A stretch of 64,000 bases of DNA from Deltaproteobacteria bacterium (lineage in GTDB: Bacteria > Myxococcota_A > UBA9160 > SZUA-336): contig VGRW01000007.1 of the NCBI GenBank assembly GCA_016875225.1, positions 1-64,000 of the forward strand, given 5' to 3'. The notes under the pieces were generated by a model. It made no database searches. It had not been told where the DNA came from and saw nothing but the letters and a program-made list of their open reading frames with translations. The number at the start of each line of letters is the position of its first letter. Positions within the stretch are counted from its first letter, which is position 1. Below, piece by piece: positions 1 through 9,059 of this stretch. The position numbers and the translations under genes are program-made.

Positions 1-1100
1 GGGGCCGCGCGCGCGTCCGCCTCGGAGAGTCCGATGCTCGCGACCTGCGGCTGGCTGTAGATGCAGGCCGGAACCTTGCGCAGATCGATGCCGTGCGTGC
101 GGATTCCGGCGATGATCTCGACCGCGGCGACGCCCTCATGTGACGCCTTGTGGGCGAGCAGCGGCGGACCGCTGCAATCCCCGACCGCGTACACGCCCGC
201 CGCTTTGGTCCGGTAGCTCGCATCGACCTTCACGAAGCCGCGTTCGATCTCGACGCCCCGCGTCTCCAGGCCCAGATCCTTTCCCAGCGCGCGGCGGCCG
301 ACGGCGACCAGCGCCTGGTCCGCGCGCAGCGTCTCGTCGCCCTTCCCGCCGGTGACCGTGACCGCGACGCCCTTCGCGTCGCTCTCCAGACCCTTGTAGG
401 CGGTTCCGGTCAGGATCTTGATCCCGGCGCGCGAGAGCGAGCTCGCGAGCGCCTTCGCGGTCTCCGCGTCGAAGCCGGGCAGGAGCTGATCCTTCATCTC
501 CACCACGGTCACCTTCGTGCCGTAGGCGTTGTACGCGTAGGCGAATTCGAGACCCACCGCGCCGCCGCCGATCACCACGAGCGACTCCGGGCGCTCGCGC
601 GCCTCGAGCGCCTCGCGGCTGGTGAGCACGCGCTTGCCGTCGATCGCGAGACCCGGAAACACGAACTCCGTCGAGCCGGTGGCGAGAATCACGTGGCTCG
701 CCTCGAGCGCCTGCTCGGCTCCGTCCGCGGTGACGACCACCTGGCTGCCGCTCGCGAGCCGACCGCGGCCCGCGACCACCTCGATCTTGTTCTTCTTCAT
801 CAGGCTGCGCACGCCGCGCGCGAGGCGCTCCGCCACCTTGCGACTCGCGTCGATCACCGCGCCGTAGTCGGCGGTGAGCTTCTCGACCGAGAGCCCCGGG
901 ACGCCGTGCTTCACCGCCTCGAAGATCTCGGCGGAGGACAGGATCGCCTTGGTCGGAATGCAGCCCCAGTTCAGGCAGACGCCGCCCAGGTTCGGCTGCT
1001 CCTCGACGATCGCGACCTGCATGCCCAGCTGCGCCGCGCGAATCGCGGCGACGTACCCGCCGGGCCCGGAACCGATCACGACCAGGTCGAACGCCTTCAT
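1..1100 (-). CDS. lpd: Dihydrolipoamide dehydrogenase (E3), 3' end beyond the window
   Basis: FAD/NAD-dependent flavoprotein that reoxidises the dihydrolipoyl groups of 2-oxoacid dehydrogenases and of the glycine cleavage H protein. About 366 N-terminal residues are visible of a usual ~465. The start at 1100 gives the FAD-binding GSGPGG near residue 10, then the redox-active disulfide in GVCLNWGCIPTK (Cys42, Cys47), a central NAD-binding GGGAVG, and the second FAD motif VGDCSG. The dimerisation domain is cut by the window edge. It lies 133 bp downstream of nuoB on the same strand. It could serve as the L protein for the gcv genes at 36-40 kb as well as for a 2-oxoacid dehydrogenase; no E1 or E2 gene is visible. 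Confidence 0.93.
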   Translation of the reverse strand, partial: MKAFDLVVIGSGPGGYVAAIRAAQLGMQVAIVEEQPNLGGVCLNWGCIPTKAILSSAEIFEAVKHGVPGLSVEKLTADYGAVIDASRKVAERLARGVRSLMKKNKIEVVAGRGRLASGSQVVVTADGAEQALEASHVILATGSTEFVFPGLAIDGKRVLTSREALEARERPESLVVIGGGAVGLEFAYAYNAYGTKVTVVEMKDQLLPGFDAETAKALASSLSRAGIKILTGTAYKGLESDAKGVAVTVTGGKGDETLRADQALVAVGRRALGKDLGLETRGVEIERGFVKVDASYRTKAAGVYAVGDCSGPPLLAHKASHEGVAAVEIIAGIRTHGIDLRKVPACIYSQPQVASIGLSEADARAA

Positions 1101-1193
1101 CCTCGCCCCGTCTCGAAGCGCGCCCGTCTCGGCGCGCCCCTGTTCTGGTTCGCCTCGGCGGCCGCGGTCTCTTCCCTACTCTTCGTGCGGAGT

Positions 1194-1213
1194 TGCCGCT
1201 CCCTTGAGCGGCA
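1194..1213. repeat. Perfect 8-bp inverted repeat between nuoB and lpd
   Basis: TGCCGCTC and GAGCGGCA flank a 4-base loop, giving a compact hairpin about 20 bp past the nuoB stop codon. There is no T-run after it on either strand, so it is not a classic rho-independent terminator. It could be an attenuator, an mRNA end-stabilising stem, or chance in GC-rich DNA. Confidence 0.35.
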
Positions 1214-1233
1214 GATGGGGGCGAGAACGGGCC

Positions 1234-1779
1234 TCAGGCGACCGGTTTTTCGATGATCGGCAGGAGCAGGTCCTTCGTCTCCTTGTGATGGGGCACGTTC
1301 CATCCGGGGGTGCGCTGAACCACGCCCTGCAGCCTGATCAGGCCGTCGAGCACGGCCTCCGGGCGCGGCGGGCAGCCCGGTATGTAGATGTCGACCGGGA
1401 CGATCGTGTCGATGCCCTGGACCGTCGAGTAGTTGTTGTACGGTCCACCCGAGCAGGTGCAGGCTCCCCAGGCCACGACCCACTTCGGCTCGGCCATCTG
1501 GTCGTAGACCTTCTTCAGTATGGGCGCCTGTCGGTGGCTGATCGTGCCGACCACCATCAGGAGGTCCGCCTGGCGCGGAGAGAAGCGCGGCAGCGCGGCG
1601 CCGAAGCGATCCAAGTCGTAGCGCGGTCCGGCCGCCGACATGAACTCCATGCCACAGCACGCGGTCACGAACGGATACAGGAAGAACGAATACTTCCGAC
1701 CCCAGTTCACGACCGCGTCCATCTTGGTCGTGAGGAAGGAGTCCTGGCCCTGCCTCAGGATCTCGCGCTTCTCGGTCAT
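1234..1779 (-). CDS. nuoB: NADH-quinone oxidoreductase subunit B
   Basis: Complex I connecting-module subunit that holds 4Fe-4S cluster N2, the last electron carrier before quinone. The 181-aa product has the tandem cysteines Cys41-Cys42 (TACCGMEF), then Cys107 in GACTCSGG and Cys136 in PGCPPRPE, which is the complete N2 ligand set. The frame stays open far upstream, but the ATG at 1779 gives the usual family length and N-terminus. A TATATT hexamer ends 8 bases before this ATG. No other nuo gene is next to it: lpd follows and a phosphatidylcholine synthase is divergent, so the subunit appears separated from the rest of complex I. Confidence 0.93.
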   Translation of the reverse strand: MTEKREILRQGQDSFLTTKMDAVVNWGRKYSFFLYPFVTACCGMEFMSAAGPRYDLDRFGAALPRFSPRQADLLMVVGTISHRQAPILKKVYDQMAEPKWVVAWGACTCSGGPYNNYSTVQGIDTIVPVDIYIPGCPPRPEAVLDGLIRLQGVVQRTPGWNVPHHKETKDLLLPIIEKPVA

Positions 1780-1803
1780 CGCGTCCCAATATACCGCCTC
1801 CGC

Positions 1804-1809
1804 TATGCT
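1804..1809 (+). promoter_or_regulatory. Candidate -10 element of the pcs gene (TATGCT)
   Basis: TATGCT lies exactly six bases before the GTG at 1816, so transcription would begin at or near the start codon. No convincing -35 hexamer is seen 16-18 bases upstream. The same six-base arrangement recurs at 30888, 43605, 44321 (minus strand) and 51345. Confidence 0.4.
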
Positions 1810-1815
1810 GTGCCC

Positions 1816-2535
1816 GTGCGCCGCTTCGCAGCCTGGCTCGTGCACCTCTACACGGCGTCTTCGGCCGTGCTCGGCGTGTATGGCGTCGTCGCCTGCTTCC
1901 AGGGTCAGTTCCGTCTGGCCATGTATCTGATGATGCTGACGATGGTGATCGACTCCACCGACGGGGCGCTCGCGCGCGCCGTCGACGTGCGCAAGCAGAT
2001 CCCCTGGTTCGACGGCCGCCGGCTGGACGACATCTGCGACTACTTCACCTACGTGCTGCTGCCGGTGTGCTTCCTGATCGCCGCACAGATGCTCCCGAAC
2101 CCCGCCTGGGTCGCGCTTCCCGTGCTCGCCTCCGCGTACGGATTCAGCCAGGACAAAGCGAAGACCGACGACTTCTTCTTCCTGGGCTGGCCCTCGTACT
2201 GGAACGTCGCGGTCATGTACCTGTACTTGATGCAGTCCGCGCCCTACACCGTGCTCGCTTGGGTGATCGGGCTCTCGGCCGCGATCTTCGTGCCGCTGAA
2301 GTACATCTATCCCAGCCGCACGCGAATGCTCCGACCGCTCTCGCTCGCGGTGCTCGCCGCGTGGGTGCTCACGTTCTCGTGCCTCGCGGTCCGGCCCGAT
2401 CCGTCGCCGCGCTGGATCTGGATCACTCTCGCGCTCGGTCCGGGCTACTACGTCGGGCTTTCGGCGCTGCTCAACGTGCCGCGGATCCGCGCGGCTCTGG
2501 GAAGCGCCGAGGCGGCCGGCGCGCAGCCGCGATAA
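1816..2535 (+). CDS. pcs: Phosphatidylcholine synthase (CDP-alcohol phosphotransferase family)
   Basis: Integral membrane enzyme of ~239 aa that joins choline to CDP-diacylglycerol to make phosphatidylcholine. The CDP-alcohol transferase signature is present as DSTDGALAR followed by FDGRRLDDICDY, with the wider spacing between the AR and the aspartates typical of Pcs rather than of PgsA or PssA. The segment DYFTYVLLP also matches the Pcs family. About seven or eight hydrophobic segments follow. The start could be GTG 1816, favoured by the -10 hexamer six bases upstream, or GTG 1810; neither has a Shine-Dalgarno sequence. It is divergent from nuoB across a ~36-bp gap. The exact alcohol substrate is inferred from the family. 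Confidence 0.8.
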   Translation: MRRFAAWLVHLYTASSAVLGVYGVVACFQGQFRLAMYLMMLTMVIDSTDGALARAVDVRKQIPWFDGRRLDDICDYFTYVLLPVCFLIAAQMLPNPAWVALPVLASAYGFSQDKAKTDDFFFLGWPSYWNVAVMYLYLMQSAPYTVLAWVIGLSAAIFVPLKYIYPSRTRMLRPLSLAVLAAWVLTFSCLAVRPDPSPRWIWITLALGPGYYVGLSALLNVPRIRAALGSAEAAGAQPR

Positions 2536-2547
2536 GCTAGCCCGGCC

Positions 2548-3504
2548 ATGCCCTTCGAGATCCTGCTCGCGAGCCCGCGCGGCTTCTGCGCCGGCGTCGA
2601 CCGTGCGATCGAGATCGTCGAGCTCGCGCTCGAAGTCTACGGGAAGCCCGTCTACGTGCGCCACGAGATCGTGCACAACCGACACGTGGTCGGCGGCCTG
2701 CGCCGGCAGGGCGCGATCTTCACCGAGAATCTCGCGGAGGTTCCCGAGGGCAGCCTGCTGATCTTCAGCGCGCACGGGATCTCGCCGGCCGTGCGCCGCG
2801 AGGCCGAGCAGCGCAAGCTCCGCACACTCGACGCCACCTGCCCGCTCGTTACCAAGGTGCACGTCGAGGCGCTGCGCTACGCGCGCGACGGCTTCGACAT
2901 CGTGCTGGTCGGACACCGCGGCCACGTCGAGGTCGAGGGCACGCTCGGCCACGCTCCGGGCCGCATGCACCTGGTCGAGACGATCGCCGACGTCGCGAAG
3001 CTCGAGATTCGCAGCCCCGACAAGCTCGCGGTGGTGACCCAGACCACGCTCTCGGTGGACGACACGCGCGAGATCATCGCCGCGCTCCGCGCGCGCTTCC
3101 CGAACATCCGCCTGCCCGGCAAGGACGACATCTGCTACGCGACGCAGAACCGCCAGAACGCGGTCAAGGCGCTGACCGAACGCTGCGACGTCGTACTGGT
3201 GGTGGGCGCGACGAGCTCGAGCAATTCGAATCGACTGGTCGAGGTCGCCGCCGCGCGCGGCGCGCGCGCACAGCTGGTCGAGGACGCGCAGAGCATCGAC
3301 CCGCGCTGGCTCGAGGGTTCGAGCTGCGTCGGCGTGACCGCCGGCGCCTCGACGCCAGAGTTCCTGGTGAAGGCGGTGACCGAGCGGCTGGTCGAGCTCG
3401 GCGGACGTCGCGTGGAGTCGCTCGCGATCGTCGACGAAGGCGTTCGATTCACATTGCCGCCCGAGCTCAAACGCGGCGCGCGCTTCGCGGCCCCCGGCGA
3501 GTGA
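2548..3504 (+). CDS. ispH: 4-hydroxy-3-methylbut-2-enyl diphosphate reductase
   Basis: Last enzyme of the MEP isoprenoid pathway. It reduces HMBPP to IPP and DMAPP with a 4Fe-4S cluster. The 318-aa product has the three cluster cysteines: Cys14 in [11 protein letters not shown], Cys98 in DATCPLV and Cys196 in [10 protein letters not shown]. The substrate-binding histidines in [12 protein letters not shown] and SAHGIS and the TSSSNSNRL stretch are also intact. The ATG at 2548 gives the standard N-terminus. Its stop codon overlaps the GTG start of the glnE N-terminal gene by four bases, so the two are probably co-translated. Confidence 0.96.
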   Translation: MPFEILLASPRGFCAGVDRAIEIVELALEVYGKPVYVRHEIVHNRHVVGGLRRQGAIFTENLAEVPEGSLLIFSAHGISPAVRREAEQRKLRTLDATCPLVTKVHVEALRYARDGFDIVLVGHRGHVEVEGTLGHAPGRMHLVETIADVAKLEIRSPDKLAVVTQTTLSVDDTREIIAALRARFPNIRLPGKDDICYATQNRQNAVKALTERCDVVLVVGATSSSNSNRLVEVAAARGARAQLVEDAQSIDPRWLEGSSCVGVTAGASTPEFLVKAVTERLVELGGRRVESLAIVDEGVRFTLPPELKRGARFAAPGE

Positions 3505-4949
3505 GTTCCCTGCTCGATACCCTGATCGCCGCGGCCCTGCGCGGCGAGGCCACGAGCGGCGCATTCGAGGCGCTCGGCGCCAGCGACCCCGCGCTCACCG
3601 CGACACGGGTGGGCGAGGCCGTGGCACACGACGATCTCGCGGCCGCGCGCGAGCGCTGGCTTCCCGAGCTCCTGCTCTCCGCTCGACCCGGCTACGCGGC
3701 GCACTGCCTGGTGGAGCTCGCGGCGCGCTACCGCGGCACGCGCGGACGTCCGCTCGATCTCTCGAGAATGCCGGGCCTGCCTCGCCTGCTCGGGTCGAGC
3801 GACTTCCTCGCGCGCCTGCTGCTTCGCCACCCGCATTGGTGCGAGGAGCTCGCGGGCGATCCGCCCGACGCACCCGACGCCGGGACGATCGAGCCCGACT
3901 GGACCGCGATCCGGATCGCGAAATACAAGGGCCTGCTGCGCATCGCCGCGCGCGACATCGCGGGACGGCCCTTCGAGCACAGCCTCGACGAGCTGTCGCA
4001 GCTCGCCGATCGCTGCCTCGGCGCTGCGCTCGGCGCGGCCTCGCGCGAGACCGACGCGCCGCCGCCCGCGCTCTTCGCGCTCGGCAAACTCGGCGGCGCG
4101 GAGCTGAACTTCTCGTCCGACGTCGACCTGCTCTTCCTGTACGAGTCCGCGGAGGGCGAGCCCGACATGGAGCGCCACGCGAGCGTCGCGCGCCTGGTGC
4201 AGGTCTTCAAGAAACACCTCGAGGTTCCGAGTGAGGACGGCTTCGGCTACCGCGTCGATCTCGAGCTTCGGCCCGAGGGGCGCGGCGGCGTGATCGCAAA
4301 TCCCGTCGACGCGGCGCTCGGCTACTACGAGAGCTTCGGCGCGGACTGGGAGCGCCAGATGATGATCCGGCTGCGCCACGTCGCCGGCCCGCGCGCGACG
4401 GCCGAGGCGTTCGAGCGCGGGATCGGACCGTTCGTCTGGCGCCGCTCCGTCGGGCCCGAGGCGATCCGGGGCGTGCGCGCGATGAAGCGGCGCATCGAGG
4501 ACGAGCGGCTCGAAGCCGGCCGCGATCTCGAAGCCGACCTGAAGGAGGGCCCGGGAGGAATTCGCGACGTCGAGTTCCTGCTGCAGGCGTTCCAGCTCTT
4601 CTTCGGGGGCCGGGAGCCGGCCCTGCGCACGGGGAACGTGCTGCTCGGGCTCGACGCACTCGCGCGGCTCGGCCAGCTTCCCGAGCCCGTCACCGAGGCA
4701 CTGCGCGACGCCTACCTTTGGCTGCGCCGCGCCGAGCACTGCGTGCAGATGGTCGACGAGCGCCAGACCCAGGCCTTTCCGCGCGAGCCGACCGCCCAGC
4801 TCGGACTGGCGCGCCGGATGGGATACGCGGAGCCCGAAGGGCGCCATGCGCGCGAGGCGCTCCTCGACGACTGGACGCGCGTCCGGACCGAAGTTCGCCG
4901 GCACTTCGAAAACCTGGTGCTCGAGAGCGCGAGAGCCGATGAACCTTGA
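3501..4949 (+). CDS. glnE: GlnE N-terminal half (adenylyl-removing domain) as a separate protein
   Basis: Glutamine synthetase adenylyltransferase/adenylyl-removing enzyme is normally one protein of about 950 aa with two nucleotidyltransferase domains. This 482-aa gene matches only the first domain, which in E. coli removes AMP from glutamine synthetase. The nucleotidyltransferase motif [20 protein letters not shown] spans residues 195-214 with metal-binding Asp207 and Asp209, and is followed by a GlnD/GlnE-type helical region with [12 protein letters not shown] near residue 350. The start is GTG 3501, which overlaps the ispH stop as GTGA. The stop at 4949 lies 11 bases inside the next gene, which encodes the second half. 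Confidence 0.9.
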   Translation: MSSLLDTLIAAALRGEATSGAFEALGASDPALTATRVGEAVAHDDLAAARERWLPELLLSARPGYAAHCLVELAARYRGTRGRPLDLSRMPGLPRLLGSSDFLARLLLRHPHWCEELAGDPPDAPDAGTIEPDWTAIRIAKYKGLLRIAARDIAGRPFEHSLDELSQLADRCLGAALGAASRETDAPPPALFALGKLGGAELNFSSDVDLLFLYESAEGEPDMERHASVARLVQVFKKHLEVPSEDGFGYRVDLELRPEGRGGVIANPVDAALGYYESFGADWERQMMIRLRHVAGPRATAEAFERGIGPFVWRRSVGPEAIRGVRAMKRRIEDERLEAGRDLEADLKEGPGGIRDVEFLLQAFQLFFGGREPALRTGNVLLGLDALARLGQLPEPVTEALRDAYLWLRRAEHCVQMVDERQTQAFPREPTAQLGLARRMGYAEPEGRHAREALLDDWTRVRTEVRRHFENLVLESARADEP

Positions 4950-6255
4950 AGCAAAGCTCGAGGCCGCCTTGGGCGAATCGCCGCTGCGAGCGATGCTCGC
5001 CAACGCCGCGGCCCCGCTGGTCGAGCGCCGCGGCAGCGACCCGATCTGGGACCGCTTCGACGATCGCCAGCTCGCCGGCGTTGCCCGCGCCATTGCCGGG
5101 CATGCCGCCTGGGGCCGCTACCTCGCGCACCGCCCCGAGCTCCTGGCGCGAATCGCGAGCGCCGCTCCAGGCGCGCTGCGCGCGCGCGCGGCCGAGCTCG
5201 ACCGCGCCGCCGCGTACGACCCCGGCGTCGAGCTCGAGGACTTCCTCGACTCGCTGCGCCTGCTGCGCCGCGACGAGATGCTCTTCGCCGCGTGCCTGCA
5301 GCTCGGCGGGCTCGCGGACCCGGAGGAGGTGTCGGAGTTTCTCTCGCTGATCGCGGAGAGCTGCATGCGGCAGGCGCTCGCCGCAGCGGAGGGGCGCGTC
5401 GCCGACGGCAGTGGATCCGGGCTCGCCGTGCTGGGAATGGGAAAGCTCGCCGGCCGGGAGTTCACCTACCACTCCGACCTCGACGTGATCTTCCTGTACC
5501 GAGACGAGCTTCCCGACGCGCTGCAGCCTTCCCGGATCGCGCAGCGCTGGATCAGCTATCTGTCGACGATGACCGGGGCGGGCTACGCCTACCACGTGGA
5601 CTCGCGGCTTCGCCCTTCGGGGCAGCAAGGATCGCTGGTCACCACGCACGAGGCCTTCTCGCGCTACCAGGTCGAGCATGCCGCCACCTGGGAGCACCTC
5701 GCGCTGCTTCGCTCGCGCGCGGTGGCGGGCGATCTCGAGCGCGCGCAGCGCACCCTCACCGAGACTCGCGATCGGATCGCGCGCCAGGAGGAGAACCCGT
5801 GGACGTACGTCGCCGACATGCGCAAGCGCGTCGTCGAGGAGCGCGGCGTCGAGGACGAGAAGCAGGCCGCGCTGAAGGCCGGCCGAGGCGGCGTGATGGA
5901 CGTCGAGTTCCTGGCGGCGGGCGCGCTTCTCGAGCGTGGATTGCAGATCACCGACAGCGCGCTCCCGTCCGTGCCCGCGATGCTTCGGGCGGCCAGCGCG
6001 GGGGCGCGGATCGAGGCGCTGCTCGCGGACTACGCGATTCTGCGGCAGGTCGAGGCCTGCGCGCGCTGGCACGCGGGACGCGCGGTCGAGACGCTGCCGC
6101 TACAAGGCGAGATCGCCGAGCTGGTCGCGGCCCTGCTCGGCCGCGGCGAGACCGCGCGCGAGCTCGGCGCGCGCGTCGGCGCCTCTCGCGCGCGAATCGC
6201 ACACGCGTTCGAGCTCGTCTGCGCGCGCGGCTCGGTGGACGCGCTCGCGACCTGA
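4939..6255 (+). CDS. glnE: GlnE C-terminal half (adenylyltransferase domain) as a separate protein
   Basis: A 438-aa protein that corresponds to the adenylyl transferase half of GlnE, which adds AMP to glutamine synthetase when nitrogen is plentiful. The second nucleotidyltransferase motif, GMGKLAGREFTYHSDLDVIF, holds Asp180 and Asp182, and KAGRGGVMDVEFLAAG lies near residue 310. The reading frame is open upstream, but the ATG at 4939 falls at the natural domain linker and gives the N-terminus [16 protein letters not shown]. It overlaps the first-half gene by 11 bases in a different frame. Translation could be coupled, or a ribosomal frameshift could join the halves; a sequence error in the linker cannot be excluded. 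Confidence 0.88.
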   Translation: MNLEAKLEAALGESPLRAMLANAAAPLVERRGSDPIWDRFDDRQLAGVARAIAGHAAWGRYLAHRPELLARIASAAPGALRARAAELDRAAAYDPGVELEDFLDSLRLLRRDEMLFAACLQLGGLADPEEVSEFLSLIAESCMRQALAAAEGRVADGSGSGLAVLGMGKLAGREFTYHSDLDVIFLYRDELPDALQPSRIAQRWISYLSTMTGAGYAYHVDSRLRPSGQQGSLVTTHEAFSRYQVEHAATWEHLALLRSRAVAGDLERAQRTLTETRDRIARQEENPWTYVADMRKRVVEERGVEDEKQAALKAGRGGVMDVEFLAAGALLERGLQITDSALPSVPAMLRAASAGARIEALLADYAILRQVEACARWHAGRAVETLPLQGEIAELVAALLGRGETARELGARVGASRARIAHAFELVCARGSVDALAT

Positions 6256-6256
6256 C

Positions 6257-6637
6257 TCAGGTGCCGTAGATCGCGCCGACCAGGCCGCCGATCAGCAGGA
6301 TGCCGTTCGCGACGAAGCCGATCAGGAAGCCGATCCCGCGCCGCTCCGGATTCGCGAGGTAGCCCCGGGCGTAGACCGCGCGGCCGACGATGAACAGCAG
6401 GCCCAGGATCGCGCCCCACTTCTCGCTCACGTGCGTGCCGAAGACCCAGAGCGCGGGCAGGAAGAGCACCAGCTGCTCGAGCGTGTTCTGGTGCACGCGG
6501 TAGAACCGCTCGAAGATCTCGTGCCCGGTGGTCGCAGGAGCCTTGATCCCGTACGTTACCCGCGCGCGCCCGACCATGATCGAGAACGCCAGGTATTCGA
6601 AGAGGGCGAGCACGGTCACGATTCCGAGGTAATCCAT
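6257..6637 (-). CDS. MAPEG-family membrane protein
   Basis: Small integral membrane protein (126 aa) of the MAPEG family, related to microsomal glutathione transferases and eicosanoid-metabolising enzymes. The family core ERFYRVHQNTLEQLVLFLPALW is recognisable, with four predicted hydrophobic segments: near residues 5-22, 50-68, 75-90 and 104-123. A good ribosome-binding site (GGAGG) sits five bases before the ATG. It converges on glnE with a single base between the stop codons and is divergent from galE. Bacterial members may conjugate glutathione to lipophilic compounds, but the substrate is unknown here. Confidence 0.85.
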   Translation of the reverse strand: MDYLGIVTVLALFEYLAFSIMVGRARVTYGIKAPATTGHEIFERFYRVHQNTLEQLVLFLPALWVFGTHVSEKWGAILGLLFIVGRAVYARGYLANPERRGIGFLIGFVANGILLIGGLVGAIYGT

Positions 6638-6646
6638 GGTTCCTCC

Positions 6647-6662
6647 GAAGTCAGTCGACTTC
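6647..6662. promoter_or_regulatory. Inverted repeat in the MAPEG/galE divergent promoter region
   Basis: GAAGTC and GACTTC flank a 4-base centre, a perfect 6-bp inverted repeat midway between two divergent genes. A TAGCGT hexamer for galE lies at 6677-6682. The position fits an operator, but a short palindrome like this could be chance. Confidence 0.3.
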
Positions 6663-6696
6663 CATGCGGCGATGGTAGCGTGAACCCGGAAAACTC

Positions 6697-7689
6697 ATGC
6701 GCCTGTTGCTGACCGGCGGAGCCGGCTACGTGGGCGGGTTCACGGCCCGGCACCTCGCGGCGCTGGGACACGAGCTCCACGTGATCGACGACCTCTCGGC
6801 CGGCCACCGGGAGGCCGCCCCGCCCGGAAGCCTGACCGTCTGCGGCATCCACGAGCGCGAGCGGATCGCGGCGCTGATCCGCGATCACCAGATCGAGGCG
6901 GTGCTCCACTTCGCCGCGTTCACCTCGGTCGCCGACTCCGTGCGCAGGCCCGAGGCCTACTGGCGCAACAACGTCGCGGGCACGCTCGCTCTGCTCGAGG
7001 CGATGCGCGACGGAGGAGCGGATCGGATCGTCTTCTCGAGCACGGCCGCGGTCTTCGGCGAGACCTCCGAGATGCCGCTCGTCGAGACCGCGCCGCTCGC
7101 ACCGGCGAGCCCCTACGCGACCACCAAGCTCGCGGTCGAGCGCATGCTCGCAGACTTCGCGCGCGGGCAGGGCTTGCGCTTCGTGGCGCTGCGCTACTTC
7201 AACGCCGCGGGCGGCAGCGCCGACGGCGTGCACGGTGAGCACCACGAGCCCGAGACGCACCTGGTCCCGATCGTGCTGCAGACTCTGCTCGGCTTGCGCG
7301 ATCGCCTGACCGTGTACGGGCACGACTTCGCCACGCCCGACGGCACCTGCATCCGCGACTACGTCCACGTGGCCGACCTCGCCAGCGCGCACGCGCTCGC
7401 GCTCGACTGGACCGCGCGCGCCGCGTCCGGCGCGGGCGAGGCGATCAACCTGGGTACCGGGACGGGGCACTCGGTGCTCGAGGTGATCCGCGCGACCGAG
7501 CGCGTCACGGGCCGGAGCGTCCGCTTCGAGGTCGGCGAACGGCGCCCCGGCGACACGGCGCGACTCGTCGCGAGCCGCGAGCGAGCCCAGCGCGTGCTCG
7601 GCTGGGCTCCGCGCGCGAGCCTCGACGAGATCCTCGCGAGCGCCTGGGAGTGGCATCGCCGGAATCCACGTGGCTACACGCGTGAGTGA
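6697..7689 (+). CDS. galE: UDP-glucose 4-epimerase
   Basis: Extended short-chain dehydrogenase/reductase that interconverts UDP-glucose and UDP-galactose, feeding LPS or exopolysaccharide. The 330-aa product starts with the NAD-binding TGGAGYVGG, and has the active-site serines in [10 protein letters not shown] (Ser115/116), the catalytic Tyr140-x3-Lys144 in [11 protein letters not shown], and the substrate-binding [12 protein letters not shown]. The region [12 protein letters not shown] is typical of GalE. The ATG at 6697 gives a complete N-terminal fold. Its 3' end overlaps the start of the next gene, so the two are likely co-transcribed. Confidence 0.93.
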   Translation: MRLLLTGGAGYVGGFTARHLAALGHELHVIDDLSAGHREAAPPGSLTVCGIHERERIAALIRDHQIEAVLHFAAFTSVADSVRRPEAYWRNNVAGTLALLEAMRDGGADRIVFSSTAAVFGETSEMPLVETAPLAPASPYATTKLAVERMLADFARGQGLRFVALRYFNAAGGSADGVHGEHHEPETHLVPIVLQTLLGLRDRLTVYGHDFATPDGTCIRDYVHVADLASAHALALDWTARAASGAGEAINLGTGTGHSVLEVIRATERVTGRSVRFEVGERRPGDTARLVASRERAQRVLGWAPRASLDEILASAWEWHRRNPRGYTRE

Positions 7690-8602
7690 CGCCGCTCGAA
7701 GGCCCGTGGGCTGGATCGGCACCGGCGTGATGGGCGCCGCGATGTGCGCGCACATGATCGAGGCAGGGCACCCCGTCACCGTGCACTCCCGGACCCGCGC
7801 GCGCGCCGAGCCGCTGCTCTCGCGCGGCGCCGTCTGGGCCGACTCGCCTGCCGAGGTCGCCGCGCGGAGCGACGTGATCTTCACGATCGTCGGCTTCCCG
7901 GCAGACGTTCGCGAGGTCGTGCTCGGGCCGCGCGGCGCGCTCGGCCGCATTCGAACCGACGCGATCCTGGTCGACATGACGACGAGCGAGCCGAGCCTGG
8001 CGCGCGAGATCCATGCCGCGGCGCGAGCTCGCGGCGCCTGGGCTTTGGACGCCCCGGTCTCCGGCGGAGACGTCGGCGCGATCTCCGCGACGCTCTCGAT
8101 CATGGTCGGCGGCGACGCGTCCGTGCTCGAGCGGGTCCGACCGCTGCTCGCTCGACTCGGCCGGACGATCGTGCTCCAAGGGGACGCCGGCGCAGGCCAG
8201 CACACCAAGATGGTGAACCAGACGCTGATCGCCGCGAACATGGTGGGCGTCTGCGAGGCACTGCTGTACGCGCGGCGAGCGGGGCTCGATCCGCTGCGGG
8301 TGATCGCGTCCGTGGGCGGCGGCGCGGCCTCGTCCTGGGCGATCCACCAGCTCGGCCCGAAGATCGCCGCGCGCGATTTCGCGCCGGGCTTCTACGTCGA
8401 GCACTTCGTGAAGGACATGGGCATCGCGCTGCGCGAGGCGAAGCGGATGGGGCTCGCTCTGCCCGGGCTCGAACTCGCCGAGCGGCTGTACCGCGAGCTT
8501 CCACCGCTCGGGCACGGCCGCAGCGGCACGCAGGCGCTGGTCCTGGCGCTGGAGCGGCTGGCTCAGAGCGAAGAGAGCGACTTGTACCCGCCGCGGAAGT
8601 AG
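7682..8602 (+). CDS. 3-hydroxyisobutyrate dehydrogenase-family NAD(P) oxidoreductase
   Basis: Beta-hydroxyacid dehydrogenase of about 306 aa. It has the Rossmann motif [12 protein letters not shown], the substrate-binding [11 protein letters not shown] at residues 123-133 and the catalytic Lys176 in GQHTKMVNQ. Family members oxidise 3-hydroxyisobutyrate, tartronate semialdehyde or succinic semialdehyde; the substrate cannot be read from the sequence. A glycerate kinase lies 2 kb away on the other strand, which would fit a tartronate semialdehyde reductase role, but this is weak inference. I chose GTG 7682, which overlaps the galE stop; GTG 7670 is also possible. The 3' end overlaps the convergent flavin reductase gene by 40 bp. 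Confidence 0.85.
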   Translation: MSDAARRPVGWIGTGVMGAAMCAHMIEAGHPVTVHSRTRARAEPLLSRGAVWADSPAEVAARSDVIFTIVGFPADVREVVLGPRGALGRIRTDAILVDMTTSEPSLAREIHAAARARGAWALDAPVSGGDVGAISATLSIMVGGDASVLERVRPLLARLGRTIVLQGDAGAGQHTKMVNQTLIAANMVGVCEALLYARRAGLDPLRVIASVGGGAASSWAIHQLGPKIAARDFAPGFYVEHFVKDMGIALREAKRMGLALPGLELAERLYRELPPLGHGRSGTQALVLALERLAQSEESDLYPPRK

Positions 8603-9048
8603 ACGAGCGGCTCTCGCGCGGCGTCGAGCGAGGCGGCCTCGACCAGCCCGATGTAGACGATGTGGTCTCCAGCGTCGATCTCGTCGCGAACGCGGCAGTC
8701 GAGCGCGGCGAGGGCGCCGGGAAGTCGCGGGCAGCCGGTCGCGCCGAGCGCGCAGTCGAGCCCGTCGAAGCGGATCGCCTCGCGTTCCTTGTCCGCGAAC
8801 AGGTTCGAGAGCGCGCTCTGCTCGCTCGAGAGCACGTTCACGGTGAACGCGTGTGACTTTCGGATCAGAGCGTGGGTGTTCGAGCCCTTGTCGGCGCAGA
8901 CCAGCACCAGCGGCGGCGAGAGACTCACCGACGAGAAGGCCGACACCGTCATGCCCATGCGCTCGGCGCCGAGCTGCGATGTCACGATCGTGACTCCGCT
9001 CGCCCAGGCACCGAGCGCCTTCTTGAACGTCTCGCCATCGACGGGCAT
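8563..9048 (-). CDS. Flavin reductase-like FMN-binding protein
   Basis: A 161-aa split-barrel flavoprotein of the flavin reductase (HpaC/RutF-like) family, which uses NAD(P)H to reduce FMN or FAD for a partner monooxygenase. The start [20 protein letters not shown], the segment [20 protein letters not shown] and the late [13 protein letters not shown] are characteristic. The reading frame continues upstream, but the ATG at 9048 begins the domain precisely. It follows two cytochrome c genes on the same strand with an 11-bp gap, so it may be co-transcribed with them. No partner oxygenase is visible. Confidence 0.87.
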   Translation of the reverse strand: MPVDGETFKKALGAWASGVTIVTSQLGAERMGMTVSAFSSVSLSPPLVLVCADKGSNTHALIRKSHAFTVNVLSSEQSALSNLFADKEREAIRFDGLDCALGATGCPRLPGALAALDCRVRDEIDAGDHIVYIGLVEAASLDAAREPLVYFRGGYKSLSSL

Positions 9049-9059
9049 CCGCGGGCGCC

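Noticed and set aside
1780-3564. Upstream extension of nuoB to nearly 780 codons
   Set aside because: The added part is antisense to pcs and ispH; nuoB homology begins at the ATG at 1779.
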